From NCBI RefSeq assembly GCF_047795645.1, contig NZ_CP181045.1:4216001-4280000 (forward strand): a stretch of DNA of 64,000 bases. Reading direction: 5' to 3'. The position numbers and the translations under genes were made by a program. Within the stretch, counting starts at the first letter, position 1. Each line of letters starts with the position of its first letter. This DNA is from Salipaludibacillus sp047795645. Its GTDB lineage: Bacteria > Bacillota > Bacilli > Bacillales > Salisediminibacteriaceae. The notes below the pieces were generated by a model. It made no database searches. It saw only the letters and a list, made by a program, of their open reading frames with translations, and was not told the origin of the DNA. Positions 8,115 through 16,333 of this stretch are shown in pieces.

Positions 8115-8966
8115 TTATTTTTTTGTATTCACATTTTGTGTGAATCGATCAATGATAATAGCCAAAATAACTATTCCTAAACCTGCAACAAAACCAGGTC
8201 CAACTTGTGCACGCTGTAGCGCCGATAGAACTTCTCTTCCAAGACCAGGCGCACCAATCATCGATGCAATAACAACCATCGATAGGGCAAGCATCACTGT
8301 TTGATTTATTCCTGCCATAATCGTTGCTTTAGCCATCGGGAGTTCAACTTTAAATAATTTTTGTGCACCCGTACTACCAAATGCATCGGAAGCTTCAACT
8401 AGTTCAGTTGGAACTTGTCGAATACCTAAATTCGTAAAACGAACTGTTGGTGGTGTTGCGAATATTAATGATGCAAAAACACCAGGTACCATACCAATAC
8501 CGAAAAAAGCAACGGCAGGAATTAAATATACAAAGGCAGGCATTGTTTGCATAAAATCAAGAATTGGTCTTATGAGCGCATCGGCTGTTCTGCTTTTAGA
8601 CATTAAAATTCCAAATGGAACACCAATGATAATGGATAAGATACTTGCAAGAAAGACTAAAGTAAATGTAAACATTAATTCTTCCCATAAGCCTTGGTTG
8701 TATATGAGCCAAAGGCCTACGACAGAAAACGCAGCAAGACCATATTTTTTCCCGGTAATGAGAAAGGCGCCTAATGCGACGACAAGAATAACGATAATTG
8801 GTGGAATACTATATAAGAGGCTTGCTGTCCACCCCATGAAATCTCCAAAATGTTCTTTAATCGGATTAAATAAAAATGCGAACCAACTTGTCAGCCAATT
8901 AACAACGAATGCTGTCCCTTCAGCGATTGGAATTTGTGGTATGAATCCTGTTATATTATTGAGCAT
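8115..8966 (-). CDS. opuAB: Glycine betaine ABC transporter permease OpuAB
   Basis: A 283-residue integral membrane permease, the same size as B. subtilis OpuAB (282). It has a long N-terminal segment, several hydrophobic helices, and the EAA loop (ELVEASDAFGSTGAQKLFKVELP) that docks onto the ATPase. ATG 8966 is chosen because GAGGTGG lies nine bases upstream and it leaves only an 11-base overlap with opuAA; a start at 9032 would overlap by 77 bases and add a non-homologous leader. Works with OpuAA and OpuAC in osmoprotectant import. Confidence 0.92.
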   Translation of the reverse strand: MLNNITGFIPQIPIAEGTAFVVNWLTSWFAFLFNPIKEHFGDFMGWTASLLYSIPPIIVILVVALGAFLITGKKYGLAAFSVVGLWLIYNQGLWEELMFTFTLVFLASILSIIIGVPFGILMSKSRTADALIRPILDFMQTMPAFVYLIPAVAFFGIGMVPGVFASLIFATPPTVRFTNLGIRQVPTELVEASDAFGSTGAQKLFKVELPMAKATIMAGINQTVMLALSMVVIASMIGAPGLGREVLSALQRAQVGPGFVAGLGIVILAIIIDRFTQNVNTKK

Positions 8967-10158
8967 CTTCTGTTTCCACCTCACTATCTCGAGCAAGTGC
9001 GGCAATGACCGCACCTCGTACAATAATTCCAACTAGTCTGTCGTTTTCTATGACGGCAACGGGTGTTGGAGAATCATGAATGACATTAAAGATATCTTGC
9101 ATTGGCGTTTCTTTATCCACTTTTGGTATATCGCTTTGCAAGATACCTTCAAGCGTTTTAATCTCTTTCTTTTGCGCGTCGGAAGCATCATCGGCAGTCA
9201 CATAACCCTGTAAGTTCCGTTTACTGTCAATAACAAGAATGCTCGATAGCCCTTCTTCTCTCATACGCTCTAAAGCAACACGAGGACCGTGTTTTTCTAT
9301 ATTGACTGTCTCAGGACGTTTCATAATATGGCTTGCAGTTAAAATTTTCGATCGATCGACATCTTCAACAAATCGTTCCACATAATCGTTCGCAGGATTT
9401 ACTAAGATATCTTCCGGTGTGCCTACTTGCACGATAGCACCATCCTTCATGATCGTGATTCGATCTCCAATTCGTAACGCTTCATCTAAATCATGTGTGA
9501 TAAAGATGATTGTTTTTTGCATTTTCACTTGCAAATCAAGAAGTTCATCCTGCATGTCCTTACGAATAAGTGGGTCAAGTGCGGAAAAGGCTTCATCCAT
9601 AAGGAGGACACTTGGGTCGTTTGCTAATGCTCGGGCAAGTCCGACACGCTGTTGCATGCCACCGGATAGTTGATCTGGATATTGATTTTCATATCCGTCC
9701 AACCCGACAAGTTTCAACGATTCAAACGCTTTTTTTCTTCTTTCTTCTTGCTCAATCCCCTGAATTTCTAAACCATATTCGACATTTTCGATAATAGTTC
9801 TGAACGGAAATAAACCAAATTTTTGGAATACCATGCTCATCTTTTTTCGTCTTACTTCTCGTAAATTCTCAGCGTTCATTTGGGCTAAGTCTTCTCCGTC
9901 AATCCAAACTTTACCGCTCGTAGGTTCAATCAAGCGATTTAATAAGCGGACAAGAGTGGATTTACCACTTCCAGATAACCCCATTATGACAAAAATTTCA
10001 GAGTCTTTAACCTCAAAAGAAGCTTGATTTACTCCGACAGTTAAGCCGGTTTTATTAAGAATTTCATCTTTCGTTTGACCTTCGTTTAAGAGTTTCACAC
10101 CTTGTTTGGCTCTTTTCCCGAAAATTTTTGTTAATCCTTCAACTTTAATATTAGCCAT
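8956..10158 (-). CDS. opuAA: Glycine betaine ABC transporter ATPase OpuAA (with CBS domains)
   Basis: A 400-residue ATPase of the OpuA importer. The Walker A motif GLSGSGKST is at 60-68, the ABC signature LSGGMQQRVGLARAL and the Walker B LLMDEAFSALDP follow. A C-terminal pair of CBS repeats (about 280-400) is the part known in OpuA homologues to sense ionic strength or bind cyclic-di-AMP. ATG 10158 follows GAGGTGG. It is the promoter-proximal gene, divergent from a GbsR-type regulator, with a shared 318-base control region. Confidence 0.94.
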   Translation of the reverse strand: MANIKVEGLTKIFGKRAKQGVKLLNEGQTKDEILNKTGLTVGVNQASFEVKDSEIFVIMGLSGSGKSTLVRLLNRLIEPTSGKVWIDGEDLAQMNAENLREVRRKKMSMVFQKFGLFPFRTIIENVEYGLEIQGIEQEERRKKAFESLKLVGLDGYENQYPDQLSGGMQQRVGLARALANDPSVLLMDEAFSALDPLIRKDMQDELLDLQVKMQKTIIFITHDLDEALRIGDRITIMKDGAIVQVGTPEDILVNPANDYVERFVEDVDRSKILTASHIMKRPETVNIEKHGPRVALERMREEGLSSILVIDSKRNLQGYVTADDASDAQKKEIKTLEGILQSDIPKVDKETPMQDIFNVIHDSPTPVAVIENDRLVGIIVRGAVIAALARDSEVETEDAQ

Positions 10159-10332
10159 AAATAGCCACCTCGATTTTCTAATAGGCTTTGTTATGTACTT
10201 TAAAATAATTGCTTGTTAGTACCCCTATATTCTTTACGAATAGTTAATTGATTATTCGACCTTAATAACTATAACTGTTTACCTAGTATTTTTCAAACAG
10301 TATATATACACTAAATAGTATGTAAAGTCCAT

Positions 10333-10346
10333 ACAGTAAAAACTGT
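10333..10346. promoter_or_regulatory. Candidate operator between opuAA and the GbsR-type gene
   Basis: The perfect palindrome ACAGT-AAAA-ACTGT lies in the divergent control region. A related CAAACAG half-site and AT-rich direct repeats lie 25-50 bases to the left. MarR-type GbsR/OpcR proteins bind such dyads. Binding by the neighbouring regulator is inference. Confidence 0.45.
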
Positions 10347-10476
10347 ACAGAAATTACAACGTTCTATCATCGAATTACTCTTGAATACTTTGAAATGATA
10401 GAGAACATGTTCCTTTCACTTTTTAACGTTTATTTGATAAAATTTTTATAGTAGTCGATAGTTGAAGGAGGCACCT

Positions 10477-11049
10477 ATGTGTACCCATAAGAATAAAAAA
10501 GAAGATATGGTAAAATTAGAAAAAGCTCGTGACAGGTTTATATCAGAAATTGCAAAAAACATCCATCTATACAATATTACTTCATCAGTAGGCCGATTAT
10601 ATGGTACGGTATTTTTTTCCGATAATCCTATGACGCTAGATGAGATGAGTGAATCACTTGGGATGAGCAAGACTAGTATGAGTACAGGTATTCGCGCACT
10701 CTCGGAGGCAGATATGGTTGAGCGTGTCTGGGAGAAGGGAGTACGTAAAGATTTATACAAAACAGAAGATGATTGGTATAAATCTTTTTCAAATGTTTTT
10801 ATCTCGAGATGGAGAAATGCTGCGGAACTTAATATGGGCGCAATTAAAGAAACAAAACAAATGATGATGAATTTGTACGAAGAAACTGATAGTAAAGATA
10901 TCCAGAACAAGGTAAATCATGATTTAGAAAAACTTAGAGAAGCAGAGGCGTATTATCAATGGTTAAATGAAGTGGTTGCTCTATTTGACACCGGTGAAAT
11001 TTATGATATTATTCCAAAAAAATCAGGGAAGCAAGTAGATACCAACTAG
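10477..11049 (+). CDS. GbsR/OpcR-family MarR-type regulator, probable opuA repressor
   Basis: A 190-residue winged-helix regulator of the GbsR/OpcR family, which controls choline or betaine genes in Bacillus. The helix-turn-helix covers about 50-75 (LDEMSESLGMSKTSMSTGIR), followed by the wing (EKGVRKDLYKTEDDW) and a helical C-terminal dimerisation part. Start ATG 10477 lies seven bases after AAGGAGG; an upstream in-frame TTG at 10462 overlaps that site and is rejected. Its divergent position next to opuAA suggests it represses opuA and itself; which solute, if any, it senses is unknown. Confidence 0.85.
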   Translation: MCTHKNKKEDMVKLEKARDRFISEIAKNIHLYNITSSVGRLYGTVFFSDNPMTLDEMSESLGMSKTSMSTGIRALSEADMVERVWEKGVRKDLYKTEDDWYKSFSNVFISRWRNAAELNMGAIKETKQMMMNLYEETDSKDIQNKVNHDLEKLREAEAYYQWLNEVVALFDTGEIYDIIPKKSGKQVDTN

Positions 11050-11068
11050 AAAGATACATATGATTTTT

Positions 11069-11099
11069 GCCATTCATCAGCAGGTGAGTGGCTTTTTTT
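11069..11099 (+). terminator. Terminator of the GbsR-type gene
   Basis: GCCATTCA and TGAGTGGC form an 8-bp stem (one G-T pair) followed by seven T residues, 20 bases after the stop codon. Confidence 0.8.
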
Positions 11100-11217
11100 G
11101 GTATACTTTATGAGAGTCAAGAAAGCTTTTGACGGAGAATGTTTTAGAAGGGAAAACAAGTGAACTGGAGCTCATAGTGCTTTTTTTCTTACTATATTAG
11201 ATAGGAATGATGGAAAA

Positions 11218-11310
11218 ATGAAATTAAAAAACTGGCAATTAGCAATCATTTTACTTCTGATAGGTTTTATAGGTGCTATCGGATATTGGGTATGGGCCTT
11301 TATAAAGTAA
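11218..11310 (+). CDS. Putative 30-residue single-span membrane peptide
   Basis: A short frame encodes MKLKNWQLAIILLLIGFIG and eleven more residues, ending WVWAFIK. It is a basic N-terminus, one strongly hydrophobic stretch long enough to cross the membrane, and a Trp-rich end. The ribosome site is weak (TAGGA about 11 bases upstream, ATGGAAAA nearer). It lies about 100 bases before sigX. No family is recognised; it could be a real membrane peptide or a chance frame. Confidence 0.4.
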   Translation: MKLKNWQLAIILLLIGFIGAIGYWVWAFIK

Positions 11311-11406
11311 AGACATAAATTGAACGTTTCAAGGGAGTTAAATCGATTAATTTTGTAACGTAAACATAGAAAAAACGACAAATAAGGTAGCTAGGGAGGG
11401 AATCAA

Positions 11407-11955
11407 GTGAGAGAGGAGTTTGAACGTTTGTATCATACCTATCATCATCAATTATTCCAATATCTGTTCTATTTAGTTCGAAGCCGTGAAGTGGCAGAAG
11501 AATTAGTGCAGGAAGTATATATTAAAGTTCTAGACTCCTTCAATACATTCGAAGGTAAAAGTAGTGAAAAAACATGGCTTTACTCTGTAGCAAAACACGT
11601 AGCTATCGATTGGATTCGAAAACAAACACGTAAAAAAAGGAAAGCAGAAGGAAAAGAGTTTGAATGGAGCGAGAAGGAATTTGAAATCCGAGATAAGAGT
11701 CCACTACCAGAAGAAATCGTCATTCAAAAAGATGAGGTTCAGCAAGTGTATAAAATGCTTGAAAAATGTAGTGAAGATCAACAACAAGTGGTCTTACTTC
11801 GCTATGTACAATCGCTCTCTATTTCTGAGACAGCTGATATTCTAGGGTGGACAGAAAGTAAAGTTAAAACGACACAACACAGAGCGCTAAAAGCTTTGAA
11901 GAAACATTTACAAGAGGGGTCAGCCCCCTTTGTACAAGGGGAGGTTAGCAAATGA
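11407..11955 (+). CDS. sigX: ECF sigma factor, SigX-like
   Basis: A 182-residue extracytoplasmic-function sigma factor. Region 2 (about 5-70) includes the core-binding EVAEELVQEVYIKVLDSF and the DNA-melting TWLYSVAKHVAIDWIR; region 4 (about 118-170) has the helix-turn-helix LSISETADILGWTESKVKT. Start is GTG 11407 after GGGAGGG. Its stop overlaps the ATG of the next gene by four bases, the usual sigma/anti-sigma coupling. B. subtilis SigX controls envelope-charge and cationic-peptide resistance genes; sigX identity is inferred from similarity and from the rsiX-like partner. Confidence 0.85.
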   Translation: MREEFERLYHTYHHQLFQYLFYLVRSREVAEELVQEVYIKVLDSFNTFEGKSSEKTWLYSVAKHVAIDWIRKQTRKKRKAEGKEFEWSEKEFEIRDKSPLPEEIVIQKDEVQQVYKMLEKCSEDQQQVVLLRYVQSLSISETADILGWTESKVKTTQHRALKALKKHLQEGSAPFVQGEVSK

Positions 11956-13196
11956 GTGATCAGAAATGGAACGATAAAGAAATTGAAAAAACGTTAACGA
12001 AACTTCCTCCTATTAAAGATCAGCAATCAAAAGATGAGCTTTTTCGATTAATTGAATCGAGGTCAAAAGAGGAAACACCTGCCCGTTTTACACCAAAAAG
12101 AAAACGCACTTGGCTTGTTCCGGCATTGGCTTCGGCAGCTGCAATTTTTCTAATTATATTGGTTATACCCTCGTTCTTTAATGGAGATACTCAATTATCC
12201 TCGGATAATGATTCGGCTGATCAAAGTGAAATGAATATTGCGATGTTTGATAGTGAAAATAATCAGGAAAGTACAACGGAAGCGAACAATGATAATAACG
12301 AGATAATTGAGAACGACAGTTTTAACGAAGCAGAAGATAATGAGAATGCAGCGGTTGAAGAAGCGCAAGAAGATGGGGAAGTTGATGAAAGTCGAACTAC
12401 TACTACTAGACAGTTAAATAATGTGATGTATACAGCGGAAATACACACCGTTGAGCATGATGAAGATAGCACCGATTATACCATTATTGAAACAAAAGAA
12501 ATATCAGAGGATGTCTCAAAAGAAGAGGCTCTGTTGACTTCGCTACAAGAAAGCGACCCTACCTCAGGACAATATTTGAGCGATCTCGAACAAGTAACAA
12601 TAGCAGGAGAGGTAGTCGTGCTTCACTTTGCAAGTAAAAATAGTTTGCAATCATTAACTGGTGCGGAGCATGATGCCCTGCGTTCGGTATTTGAAGAGCT
12701 CCTTTCATTGTATGGGTTTACTGAATTAGGCTTTGAGGGAGAGGGAGAGGGAGAGGCTGGCATAGCCTACGGCCAGATGGGTGATAATGTAGAATCGTTG
12801 CCTTTGGATTCTTTCAATAGAGGATATTATTTGGTAAATGAAGAAGGCGCTCCCTATCTAATCAGTGCTAGAATGACTGGCGAAGAGATGGCCAATAGTG
12901 ACAGTGGGGAACCACTTAACTTCGCTGAAACGGTAGACAAAATGACTTCGCCAAACGATAATGTTGAGTGGTATGAATCTGCTATTCCAAGATCTATTTC
13001 TATTTCAGAGGTCCGAATACCTGGAAATGCGGCAGAGATTTATTATACAATGTCTAATGGGGAACTTGTAGATGAAGAAAGAATGCAAGTGTTTTTCCAC
13101 GCACTTAAGTTGACTGCTAATGCATTCACTTTAGACTCATTGCACATTATAAATGAAGAAAATGGTGACGTAGTTGAGGTAGATTTAGCAAAATAA
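11952..13196 (+). CDS. rsiX: Anti-sigma-X factor RsiX-like membrane protein
   Basis: A 414-residue single-span protein. Residues 1-50 are the cytoplasmic sigma-binding part (MSDQKWNDKEIEKTLTKLPP resembles RsiX), the membrane helix covers about 53-76, and a strongly acidic Asn/Glu/Asp-rich spacer runs from about 80 to 150. The extracellular domain (about 150-414) has a GerMN-like stretch (VTIAGEVVVLHFASKNSLQ to LLSLYGFTELGFEG) with a short GEGEGE repeat. It overlaps sigX by ATGA and ends at a terminator. It is somewhat longer than B. subtilis RsiX because of the acidic spacer. Confidence 0.82.
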   Translation: MSDQKWNDKEIEKTLTKLPPIKDQQSKDELFRLIESRSKEETPARFTPKRKRTWLVPALASAAAIFLIILVIPSFFNGDTQLSSDNDSADQSEMNIAMFDSENNQESTTEANNDNNEIIENDSFNEAEDNENAAVEEAQEDGEVDESRTTTTRQLNNVMYTAEIHTVEHDEDSTDYTIIETKEISEDVSKEEALLTSLQESDPTSGQYLSDLEQVTIAGEVVVLHFASKNSLQSLTGAEHDALRSVFEELLSLYGFTELGFEGEGEGEAGIAYGQMGDNVESLPLDSFNRGYYLVNEEGAPYLISARMTGEEMANSDSGEPLNFAETVDKMTSPNDNVEWYESAIPRSISISEVRIPGNAAEIYYTMSNGELVDEERMQVFFHALKLTANAFTLDSLHIINEENGDVVEVDLAK

Positions 13197-13209
13197 TGAG
13201 AGTGCCTGA

Positions 13210-13244
13210 GGCTGTCCCTGAAGTACTATTGGTGACAGCCTTTT
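13210..13244 (+). terminator. Terminator of sigX-rsiX
   Basis: GGCTGTC and GACAGCC form a 7-bp stem around a 17-base loop, followed by TTTT. Confidence 0.7.
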
Positions 13245-13298
13245 GCATTTATAGGGGAGGTAAGATGAGATACGCGGGACCCATCCAAGACTAGATAT

Positions 13299-13826
13299 TT
13301 AATAATCTTTCGTAACACCTTGGTATGCGTGTTCTGATCTTAAAGTATCGTTTGACCGTACTTCTCTTATTTTTCCAACTAACAATCTTTCCAATAAAGA
13401 TTTAATAACAATACTAGTATAGGTATGGTACCATTTCCACCCTCTCCTCCATTCAATCAAGTCCGTTTTGGCCTCAAGCCAATATTCTATTAGAAGCATA
13501 GGTATGGAGACAAATAATAATTTGTAGAGAGAGGTTAAAGGTTTATCATAATAAGACATTTGGTTATAAACAACAGTAATAGTAGGATAAACAAAAAAAT
13601 CAAATAAGATGTTGATATTAAAAATCTTTGGTAACAACCGAATTGGAAATTTGACAATATGATTTTTTACAATGATCATATCAATAAAGCCATTGCTAAC
13701 TGCATTTAATAAATATATCAACAACCATTCTTTTTTATTGCGTTTTTTCAATGAGAAGGACAGAATAATTAAAGATAAAACAAGCCAAAATCTTAAAGTA
13801 TTATTTTGTAACGTCTTTTTTCTCAT
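13299..13826 (-). CDS. CBO0543-family membrane protein
   Basis: A 175-residue protein with about four hydrophobic segments (12-26, 32-52, 66-90, 97-113) and a basic, Trp-rich C-terminal part (EWRRGWKWYHTYTS). The pattern NAVSNGFIDMIIVK then FDFFVYPTITVVYNQ is typical of the CBO0543 family, a small Bacillales membrane family of unknown function. ATG 13826 follows a very strong AGGAGGGGAGG. It stands alone, with the 52-bp repeat array upstream. Confidence 0.65.
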   Translation of the reverse strand: MRKKTLQNNTLRFWLVLSLIILSFSLKKRNKKEWLLIYLLNAVSNGFIDMIIVKNHIVKFPIRLLPKIFNINILFDFFVYPTITVVYNQMSYYDKPLTSLYKLLFVSIPMLLIEYWLEAKTDLIEWRRGWKWYHTYTSIVIKSLLERLLVGKIREVRSNDTLRSEHAYQGVTKDY

Positions 13827-14049
13827 GGAGTATCCTCCCCTCCTTCTTTCAAATAAAATGTGGCCAATGAAACCAGCCTAGATTATTCATATAACAATTT
13901 AAAATTGCTCTGTCTGTTGTTTTATATGGTCGTACTGGCATTTAACGTTTTGAGCCTATAAGTGAAAAATCATAGAAAAAGTATCCCCATCATCATGAAA
14001 AGTTCAGAGAAAAAATTGAAATTCAATAAAAGTATTAAAACTACTTTCG

Positions 14050-14745
14050 CAGTGTGGACCGTTTCTCAATTTCGATTCTACGAACGGTCCGAATTCCTCG
14101 CTGATTCGGACCGTTTTTCTGTCTAGATGCCTCGAACGGTCCGAATCTCTCGCTGATTCGGAGCGTTTTCCATTCTTTATTCCTCAAACGCTCTGAATTC
14201 CTCACTGGTTCGGACCGTTTTCCATTCTTTATTCCTCAAACGCTCTGAATTCCTCACTGGTTCGGAGCGTTTTCCTGTCTAGATGCCTCGAACGATCCGA
14301 ATTCCTCACTGATTCGGAGCGTTTTCCTGTCTCGATGCCTCAAACGCTCTGAATTCCTCGCTGATTCGGAGCGTTTTCCTGTCTAGATGCCTCGAACGGT
14401 CCGAATCTCTCGCTGATTCGGAGCGTTTTCCTGTCTAGATGCCTCGAACGATCCGAATCCCTCGCTGAATCGGAGCGTTTTCCTGTCTAGATGCCTCGAA
14501 CGGTCTGAATTCCTCACTGATTCGGAGCGTTTTCCTGTCTAGATGCCTCGAACGATCCGAATCCCTCGCTGATTCGGAGCGTTTTCCTGTCTAGATGCCT
14601 CGAACGGTCCGAATCCCTCGCTGATTCGGACCGTTTTTCTGTCTCGATGCCTCGAACGGTCCGAAATCCTCGCTGATTCGGAGCGTTTTCCTGTCTAGAT
14701 ACCTCGAACGGTCCGAATCTCTCGCTGGTTCGGAGCGTTCGAGAA
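14050..14745. repeat. Tandem array 1: about 13 hairpin units, period 52 bp
   Basis: Thirteen units begin at about 14081, 14133, 14186, 14237, 14289, 14341, 14393, 14446, 14498, 14549, 14601, 14653 and 14706, plus a partial unit at the left edge. Each is an imperfect palindrome of the type AACGGTCCGAAT, nine bases, ATTCGGACCGTT, then a linker TTCCTGTCTAGATGCCTCG. Some units carry paired changes (GGTC/GACC replaced by GCTC/GAGC) that keep the stem, others are mismatched. Open frames seen on the minus strand are products of the repeat: 52 is not a multiple of 3, so the reading frame shifts each unit. Confidence 0.9.
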
Positions 14746-14803
14746 GACTGAAGCATTGGGCACGGAAAGGATTCACCTATATTGGATCAAGTGTCCGTTT
14801 TTG

Positions 14804-15259
14804 CTATACTTTAGCAACTCCTAATGCCAAGTGTTCCCATAGAATATTTTCGACTTTTTCAACTAAATCATTTGGACACTCCACTACCAAGATTACTTCT
14901 GTTTTTTTTCCTCTTAATCGTCTCTTTCGTTTAGCAACCACTTTATATAAAAAATAATCTATAATAAATCCGATCATAAACCCAATCCCGCCACCAATAA
15001 TGCCCCATATAATCGGTCCCCACTCTAAGGCAAAACCAATACTTGCTCCAATCACGGAAAATGCTGTTCCAATTGCCGCCCCCTTATCAAATAAACTTAC
15101 ACCATCGGCACGATGAAGCGTGTCAAACAACTTTTGTTCTTCAGCTCGATTGTTTAGAGATACAGCAAGAATATGATCTTTTTCTATGCCTGCCTCTTCC
15201 AATGACGTAACGGTTAATTCTAGGTTAATGGAATGTTCAAAGGATGAAAAAACTTGCAA
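14804..15259 (-). CDS. Small membrane protein with Gly-rich helices
   Basis: A 151-residue protein: a soluble alpha/beta N-terminus (1-60), two Gly-rich hydrophobic helices (about 60-82 and 84-108, GPIIWGIIGGGIGFMIGFII), a basic cytoplasmic patch (VAKRKRRLRGKK), and a C-terminal beta-alpha segment (TEVILVVECPNDLVEKVENIL). The two soluble parts look like halves of a ferredoxin-like domain around a membrane hairpin. No family is recognised with confidence. The start is TTG 15259, seven bases after GAGGTG. It lies 22 bases downstream of the next gene, so the two are probably co-transcribed. Confidence 0.6.
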   Translation of the reverse strand: MQVFSSFEHSINLELTVTSLEEAGIEKDHILAVSLNNRAEEQKLFDTLHRADGVSLFDKGAAIGTAFSVIGASIGFALEWGPIIWGIIGGGIGFMIGFIIDYFLYKVVAKRKRRLRGKKTEVILVVECPNDLVEKVENILWEHLALGVAKV

Positions 15260-15281
15260 TTGCCTTCACCTCTTGTCTAAT

Positions 15282-16049
15282 TCAAATTTTCACACGATAC
15301 TGTTGATAGTTTTCTTTCAAAAATTTTCGTTGTTCTTTTTCATATAACTTATTGTCTTCAACAGTATTTACATACGAAGCGTAAACGGCAAAACCGATTT
15401 GCGAAGGTATAAAAAGGAACCATTGCGGGTCTATAACTTCTGTTGCTTGCTCAATATTTCCTGAAAAGAGGAAGTGAATCGCAAGAAGAACGTTTGAAAA
15501 GTAAACAAAAATTATCATGAAAGACAGGGTTATGATAGCTGAGATGATTCGGTGAGTATAAAGTTGACCTAATCCGGGAGTGAACAGAGACCATACCACT
15601 GCCATGAGCGGACTTCTTTTATCCAAGTAGTTTATTTCTAATGAACCAATTGCAAAACTATTAAAATTAGCATCCTCACGTTCAGCTAAAATAGTTATTT
15701 TATTCATATCAACCGTTGTACGATAACTATCCCAAATCGTAAATATATAGACAGGTAGATATAAAAGCATCCACTTAGGTTCTAGGACTGCCTTTGCCAT
15801 GTCGAAATTGCCTGTAAAGGAATAAATAATAGCATGATTGATATTTGCCATATTATTAAGGAGAACCTCCCAGATAATTAGTGCAAAAGCTCGAAGGTAT
15901 TTTGATAATAAAATATGTCCAAAACCAGGGAATGCAGCAGACCACCAAGCGATAATATATGGGTTTTGAAGATGGAATTGTGAAATGCCAAAAATGCTGA
16001 CGTAAGCTTTGAATCGCCTCTCCTGATTTGTAGGTTTAAAGTTGTTCAT
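15282..16049 (-). CDS. Polytopic membrane protein with a duplicated WxxxPGxGxxx motif
   Basis: A 255-residue membrane protein with an internal duplication. AWWSAAFPGFGHILLSKYLRA near residue 35 and AVVWSLFTPGLGQLYTHR near 150 are the same helix-turn-helix hairpin unit, each followed by further hydrophobic helices and by a similar phrase (FDMAKAVLEPKWMLLY and IEQATEVIDPQWFLF). The PGxGQLY type of hairpin recalls TM2-like domains, but the family is not certain. Start ATG 16049 follows GAGGGAG; a GTG at 16076 lacks a site. Probably an operon with the 151-residue gene downstream. Function unknown. Confidence 0.65.
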   Translation of the reverse strand: MNNFKPTNQERRFKAYVSIFGISQFHLQNPYIIAWWSAAFPGFGHILLSKYLRAFALIIWEVLLNNMANINHAIIYSFTGNFDMAKAVLEPKWMLLYLPVYIFTIWDSYRTTVDMNKITILAEREDANFNSFAIGSLEINYLDKRSPLMAVVWSLFTPGLGQLYTHRIISAIITLSFMIIFVYFSNVLLAIHFLFSGNIEQATEVIDPQWFLFIPSQIGFAVYASYVNTVEDNKLYEKEQRKFLKENYQQYRVKI

Positions 16050-16333
16050 ATCTGACTCCCTCGATTCTATAGACACTTCCCTTTTATAATCTGCAAAAAA
16101 TAGTTATCTATTCTTGGAATAGTTTAGGTTGATGTGTTATTTGAAATGCTAAACGTTTATAAAAGGTTAATTGTTAGAAATAATAACCAGGTTGTTCATA
16201 ATATTCAATTTTTTCATAAAGAAAATACATAGAGTTAATAGGCAATTAATATTAATCCTTTACTCTAAATTAGTACCAATTTTAATTAATAATTGGTTGA
16301 AATTAATGGGGTACCTAATGAGGGGGATTGAAC

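Noticed and set aside
14514..14776. Open frames in array 1 reading RSESARDSDRSR-type repeats
   Set aside because: They come from the 52-bp repeat, which shifts frame every unit, have no ribosome site and resemble no protein.
16130..16170. Catabolite-response (cre) site before ugpC
   Set aside because: TGCTAAACGTTTAT looks similar at first, but the spacing of the TG and CG parts does not fit the cre consensus.
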